Program-made: the position numbers and the translations under genes
In this document: one piece after another, positions 60,940 to 64,000 of the stretch
Position numbering within the stretch: the first letter of the stretch is position 1
How the letters are laid out: each line of letters begins with the position of its first letter
Notes under the pieces: generated by a model
Told to the model about the DNA's origin: nothing
What the model saw: the letters and a program-made list of their open reading frames with translations, nothing else
Databases searched by the model: none
NCBI RefSeq assembly: GCF_007431345.1
Contig: NZ_CP041730.1
Location: 4,154,001 to 4,218,000 of the forward strand
Reading direction: 5' to 3'
DNA from: Chitinimonas arctica
Lineage (GTDB): Bacteria > Pseudomonadota > Gammaproteobacteria > Burkholderiales > Chitinimonadaceae
DNA length: 64,000 nt

Positions 60940-61005
60940 GGGCTGAATAATTTACCGATCGGGAAGCCACGCTGAACGGTTGCCCATGTGCGCTTTTAAA
61001 ATGGC

Positions 61006-61037
61006 AACGGCTCACTTGGGAAACCAAGTAAGCCGTT
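61006..61037 (-). terminator. Terminator hairpin of the tRNA
   Basis: AACGGCT-CACTTGG / CCAAGT-AAGCCGTT with a GAAA loop. On the minus strand it follows the tRNA and is followed by CCATTTTAAAA; on the plus strand it is followed by seven T, so it may work both ways. Confidence 0.7.
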
Positions 61038-61045
61038 GATTTTTT

Positions 61046-61122
61046 TGGTGGGCCCGCACGGACTTGAACCGTGGACCAAAGGATTATGAGTCCTCTGCTC
61101 TAACCAACTGAGCTACAGGCCC
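61046..61122 (-). tRNA. tRNA with CAT anticodon (Ile2 or Met)
   Basis: A complete 77-nt cloverleaf including CCA: acceptor GGGCCTG/CGGGCCC, D arm GCTC/GAGC, anticodon loop CTCATAA, T arm CACGG-TTCAAGT-CCGTG. The CAT anticodon is either elongator Met or Ile2 (lysidine); the acceptor resembles Ile2. Identical to the copy at 63880-63956. Confidence 0.93.
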
Positions 61123-61447
61123 TGATGATCCGTTCGAAACGTAGTGACAGTTTCGAGGAGCCGCATTGTGCTGATGGAAGGGAGGGGGCGTCAAGTGTGG
61201 CCGTGCGAAAAGGAACAATCTGATTGACGATATGCTCGCTAATGTGGCGAGTTCGCAAATTTTCAACAGCGTCGCGGTAACTCCGGCATCTAGCCGGCCT
61301 GTTAAAGTGAACGTTACTACACGAAGCGGTTAGCGCGACTGTCTGCGCTTTTTCAAAAGAACGGTTTAAAAAAGCTGATAACCTGAGCTTTGGGAAGAAG
61401 CTATGTGGCCAGCGGTTCAAGTTTTACATGAAGGAGGTATATTGGTT
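61123..61447. other. Intergenic between tRNA and island gene
   Basis: No gene is seen. A strong AAGGAGG site at 61431-61437 serves the next gene. Confidence 0.35.
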
Positions 61448-62398
61448 ATGGATAGTTTTTATATGCGCTCTTCAGAAGCGCTCCCCTTTTATCCTGGGGT
61501 GATGTGGAAAGGTTATGCAGTCATTGTGGACAAGTCTGCTGGGAAGCCAGTTTTAGGACTGAATCATGGGTATAGTGGACATAAGGCGGATGAATTCGAG
61601 AAAGATATAAAAAAACTATTCCCTGTCATTAATTCGCTTGTGAAAATTAAAGGTGACAAGATCACTCGCTGGGAAATTGCCGCTCATTCGGAAAGTGAAG
61701 ATTTAAAAAATGCGATAATATCTGCAATAAAGAGCATGGTGGAAAAAGCTGAGGAAGAAAAGGATGGCTTCTACGTGATTCGACGCGGGGGGGAGTCATT
61801 TGCAACAAAGCAACACGGTATTGATGCTTATGTGCATGGGTTTGACAAAAAAGTGCCTTCGCTATTTGAGTTGGCAAAGCGACAGGTAAAAGAACAAATG
61901 CATGAGGATAAATTTTATGCTGCCGAGGTCATCGAATCCATGCCTACTTATGTGCTGAGCCAGATGGGACCAATTGAAAAATTTGAAAATTCTGCCAATC
62001 GAGTTAAACTTGAGCGTATCTTGTCATTGCTGGGTAATCATAAATATATATTAGTTGGAAAAGGGAGGATTCATCAAGGGAAGGCGTATTCCGCTTCTGC
62101 GTATAACGTGCTGATGAAAATAAACGAACTGTTGGATGGTAAAATGATGATATCCAATCAAATACTTGATTCGATAAGGTGGGAAATAATCGATCAATTG
62201 GAAAGCAAAATCCAAAAAAAGGGATTCTTTGGTTTTGTGGCTGCTTGGCTAAGGCATGAGTCAACAGTAAATTTGTACAAGGAAATCGTAAGTATATTAA
62301 CCGTAAATCTATGTGGCACGCCTTGTGCGAAGCTAGGGCGGGCTGATGGCGTGATAGGCATCAAGCCTGCAGAAGCCTTTATTGCCTACGTTGAATAA
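61448..62398 (+). CDS. Unknown AT-rich island protein
   Basis: A 316-aa protein (MDSFYMRSSEALPFYPGVMW...). The start follows AAGGAGG by ten bases; longer in-frame starts lie before this site. Alpha/beta N-terminal third with YAVIVDKSAGKPVLGLNHG, helical middle, and a hydrophobic-tinged GFFGFVAAWL near residue 265. Very low GC and no family. It lies in the small island between two identical tRNA genes and may be a defence or effector gene. Confidence 0.6.
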   Translation: MDSFYMRSSEALPFYPGVMWKGYAVIVDKSAGKPVLGLNHGYSGHKADEFEKDIKKLFPVINSLVKIKGDKITRWEIAAHSESEDLKNAIISAIKSMVEKAEEEKDGFYVIRRGGESFATKQHGIDAYVHGFDKKVPSLFELAKRQVKEQMHEDKFYAAEVIESMPTYVLSQMGPIEKFENSANRVKLERILSLLGNHKYILVGKGRIHQGKAYSASAYNVLMKINELLDGKMMISNQILDSIRWEIIDQLESKIQKKGFFGFVAAWLRHESTVNLYKEIVSILTVNLCGTPCAKLGRADGVIGIKPAEAFIAYVE

Positions 62399-62726
62399 AA
62401 GAATAAGCGGATATCAAGGTGCTGGGGCCGCCGCTGGAGGTATGTCCCGATTTCCCTCGGCAATAGGACGAGCCAGCCTCCTCCGATGCTCGCCGCAGAA
62501 TAGACGTCACCAGGGGGGCCGTGCTGCGGTAATTCGACTCTGCCCTATATTCCGCGACCTTGGACAGCGTCTCCGCCAATTCTTTTTTCTGGATGGAGGC
62601 CGCCATATAGCCATTAATTCCGACGATATCTCCATCAAGAAGAATCTCAAGGATATGAATAGCCTTCTCCGGATCTGAATTTTTTAGCGCCTTCAAGATG
62701 GCTAGTCTGGCTCTTGCATCCGCCAT
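62379..62726 (-). CDS. Hypothetical helical protein
   Basis: A 115-aa protein from MADARARLAILKALKNSDPE, with GGAG upstream; an in-frame Met at 62765 has no site. Helical repeats (DPEKAIHILEILLDGDIVG, KKELAETLSKVAEYRAESN). Converges on the 61448 gene with a 20-bp overlap. No family. Confidence 0.5.
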   Translation of the reverse strand: MADARARLAILKALKNSDPEKAIHILEILLDGDIVGINGYMAASIQKKELAETLSKVAEYRAESNYRSTAPLVTSILRRASEEAGSSYCRGKSGHTSSGGPSTLISAYSFIQRRQ

Positions 62727-62802
62727 GGACTGTGTCTCCAAGGAGAACTCATGGAACTGGTGCATGACTGCAGAAATGCAAGCGTAGGCTTTAGAGCTGG
62801 GA

Positions 62803-63327
62803 TTACGCCGATAAGGCAGGGTTTGTGAAGCTTTTTATTAAAATACATTTAAGTATTGACCATGTTAAGCCTTTGCGTAATTTCCATGGCTTAATTTCTA
62901 TTTTAAATTCCTTTGCGCGGGGAGGGCTTGAGCCAGGTTCGGTTTCGTTAGGTAGCTGGCCCGTATAGATCCAGCCATTCATCTTCAAAAAAGCAAAGCT
63001 GTAAGGAACGGCATCGTTACTGCTCTCATATTGTTGCTTCACAATTTCCTTTATTAACGGTTTGCAGGATTCTTCAATTTCGTCTCCAAAGCACCGGCGT
63101 AATTTGTGTGATCCTTCATCGCAGAAGTATTGAAAATACCGAAACAGGAAGTAGAAGAATGCAATCCAAATGGCTGTAAACAGCACTGCGGGGTTTTGAA
63201 ATTCGAAGTCAAAACCAACTGCGTTGTATTTTTTGAGGGCAGTAATTTCGCCAAATTTCATCATCCAAAGTAGGATGCTTGTAGTGATTAAATTTCGGCG
63301 CTGCCTTAATAAGCCTTCATTCATCAT
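62803..63327 (-). CDS. Two-span membrane protein, unknown
   Basis: A 174-aa protein with two membrane spans (about 13-29, ITTSILLWMMKF, and 47-66, AVLFTAIWIAFFYFLFRYF), then a 105-residue cytosolic part with basic C-terminus. AT-rich. Small two-span proteins with a soluble domain are a common form of effector in phage-defence systems, but no family is recognised. Confidence 0.55.
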   Translation of the reverse strand: MMNEGLLRQRRNLITTSILLWMMKFGEITALKKYNAVGFDFEFQNPAVLFTAIWIAFFYFLFRYFQYFCDEGSHKLRRCFGDEIEESCKPLIKEIVKQQYESSNDAVPYSFAFLKMNGWIYTGQLPNETEPGSSPPRAKEFKIEIKPWKLRKGLTWSILKCILIKSFTNPALSA

Positions 63328-63513
63328 GGTCTACTTTTTAAGTGCTTCAGCTAAAATTTGAGGCGTTTGGATTGGTTTAGTATAGTGAATTTGCTTGAGA
63401 TTTATGAAAAACTAGGTCGGGGTGTCATTCCCGGTGCTCTGCGGGATAAATCTAACTAGCTATGCGCGGAGTTTTTCCGACTGTCTTCTCTCAATCTGGG
63501 TTTCTGCGGCTGA

Positions 63514-63807
63514 TTGTGGACCAGTTTCGTTTCTTCGACTTGGTGCGAGCGTAGTCTCAAGCTGTTGATCGACAATGACGGCACTCCGCTGACAAGCACT
63601 GCGCTGCGGTCGAAGTTCGACACTGCGCGCGAAAATGCGGGCAACCAAAAGTGGCAGCTGCGCGACTTGCGCGCGAAGGCGGGCACTGACAAGGACATGG
63701 CTGAAGGTATTCGCGCGTCACAGGATCTGCTGGGACACCGGACGGAAACGCGGACTGCCGACTATATCCGGCATCGAATCGGTAAGCGGACGACGCCGAC
63801 GAAGTGA
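63514..63807 (+). pseudogene. C-terminal remnant of a tyrosine integrase
   Basis: LIDNDGTPLTSTALRSKFD, WQLRDLRAKAGTDK (the HxxR-type region with Arg), LLGHRTETRTADYIRH with the catalytic Tyr, and a PTK end, as in phage/plasmid tyrosine recombinases. The N-terminal and first catalytic Arg parts are missing. Adjacent to the second tRNA copy. Confidence 0.75.
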
Positions 63808-63833
63808 AATTTGCGGAGCAAGGCCATTTTTGC

Positions 63834-63875
63834 GGAGCAAAAAGAACGGGGCTTCCATCACTGGAAGCCCCGTCT
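63834..63875 (-). terminator. Terminator of the second tRNA
   Basis: ACGGGGCTTCCA / TGGAAGCCCCGT, 12-bp stem with TCAC loop; on the minus strand followed by TCTTTTTGC. Confidence 0.8.
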
Positions 63876-63879
63876 TTAC

Positions 63880-63956
63880 TGGTGGGCCCGCACGGACTTG
63901 AACCGTGGACCAAAGGATTATGAGTCCTCTGCTCTAACCAACTGAGCTACAGGCCC
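63880..63956 (-). tRNA. tRNA with CAT anticodon, second identical copy
   Basis: 77 nt, identical base for base to 61046-61122, with its own different terminator. The two copies bracket the island with the integrase remnant. Confidence 0.93.
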
Positions 63957-64000
63957 AAAACCGTTCAATTCTCTGCGGTCAGGCTGTCCAGGAAGCTCTT

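Overview
The window reads as the chromosome of a GC-rich Gram-negative bacterium, most likely a betaproteobacterium. Supporting signs are a PEP-CTERM protein, a thrW-type tRNA-Thr attachment site, a YfiR / hybrid histidine kinase / TonB-receptor operon, and betaproteobacterial-looking small proteins. I cannot fix the genus from sequence alone. About 53 kb (1128-54085) is an integrated prophage-type element bounded by two 45-bp direct repeats that equal the 3' end of tRNA-Thr(CGT). Neither repeat has a tRNA 5' half, so the intact tRNA must lie left of the window, and the SRAP gene at the left edge probably belongs to another element in tandem.

Element layout. 1178-5480 (leftward): integrase, excisionase-like protein and an early operon (SSB-like protein, AAA ATPase, Gp157, zinc ribbon). 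6091-7269: control region with operator repeats, an S24 repressor and a Cro-like gene. 7503-12165 (rightward): replication and recombination genes (O-like, DnaB, NinB, YbcO, RusA) ending in a Q-like regulator. 12282-19100: accessory region with an AT-rich two-gene cassette carrying a HEPN-like motif, a PEP-CTERM protein, an IS3 remnant, a PAS-GGDEF protein and unknown genes. 19263-27110: lambda-type head genes (terminase, gpW, portal, ClpP-type protease, decoration protein, capsid, FII). 27413-43029: tail genes that are P2-type contractile (V, PAAR, W, J, I, fibres, sheath, tube, E/E', tape measure, U, X, D). 43099-44352: lysis genes (holin candidate, SAR endolysin, Rz with nested Rz1). The virion is therefore predicted to be a myovirus with a lambda-like head and a P2-like tail.

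The structural operon is interrupted by small cargo genes of different composition: a PD-(D/E)XK-like gene (24902), an 83-aa gene (27178), an AT-rich gene behind the PAAR tip (29522), a reverse-strand gene after the fibres (35036) and a GNAT-like reverse-strand gene (37305). Three of these junctions end in an intrinsic terminator placed just before the next virion gene. A 163-bp MITE-like element with 22-bp inverted repeats and an 8-bp target duplication sits between the 29522 gene and the baseplate genes.

The right end (44353-54085) is a patchwork. It holds a chemoreceptor and a truncated RTX protein bracketed by two copies of the Rz 3' end, a Crp/Fnr gene with an in-frame stop, a 16-copy heptanucleotide repeat in front of an acidic PPxY repeat protein that is currently out of frame, an orphan Rhs C-terminal toxin with a SUKH-like immunity gene, and a decayed second P2-type operon (gpR', gpS, gpV') with a DUF4224 protein.

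To the right of the element lies the chromosomal operon yfiR-like / hybrid kinase / TonB receptor (54728-60320), in which the kinase Hpt domain has Gln where the phospho-His should be. It is followed by an orphan HipB-like regulator. A second small island of AT-rich unknown genes plus an integrase remnant (61123-63879) lies between two identical tRNA(CAT) genes.
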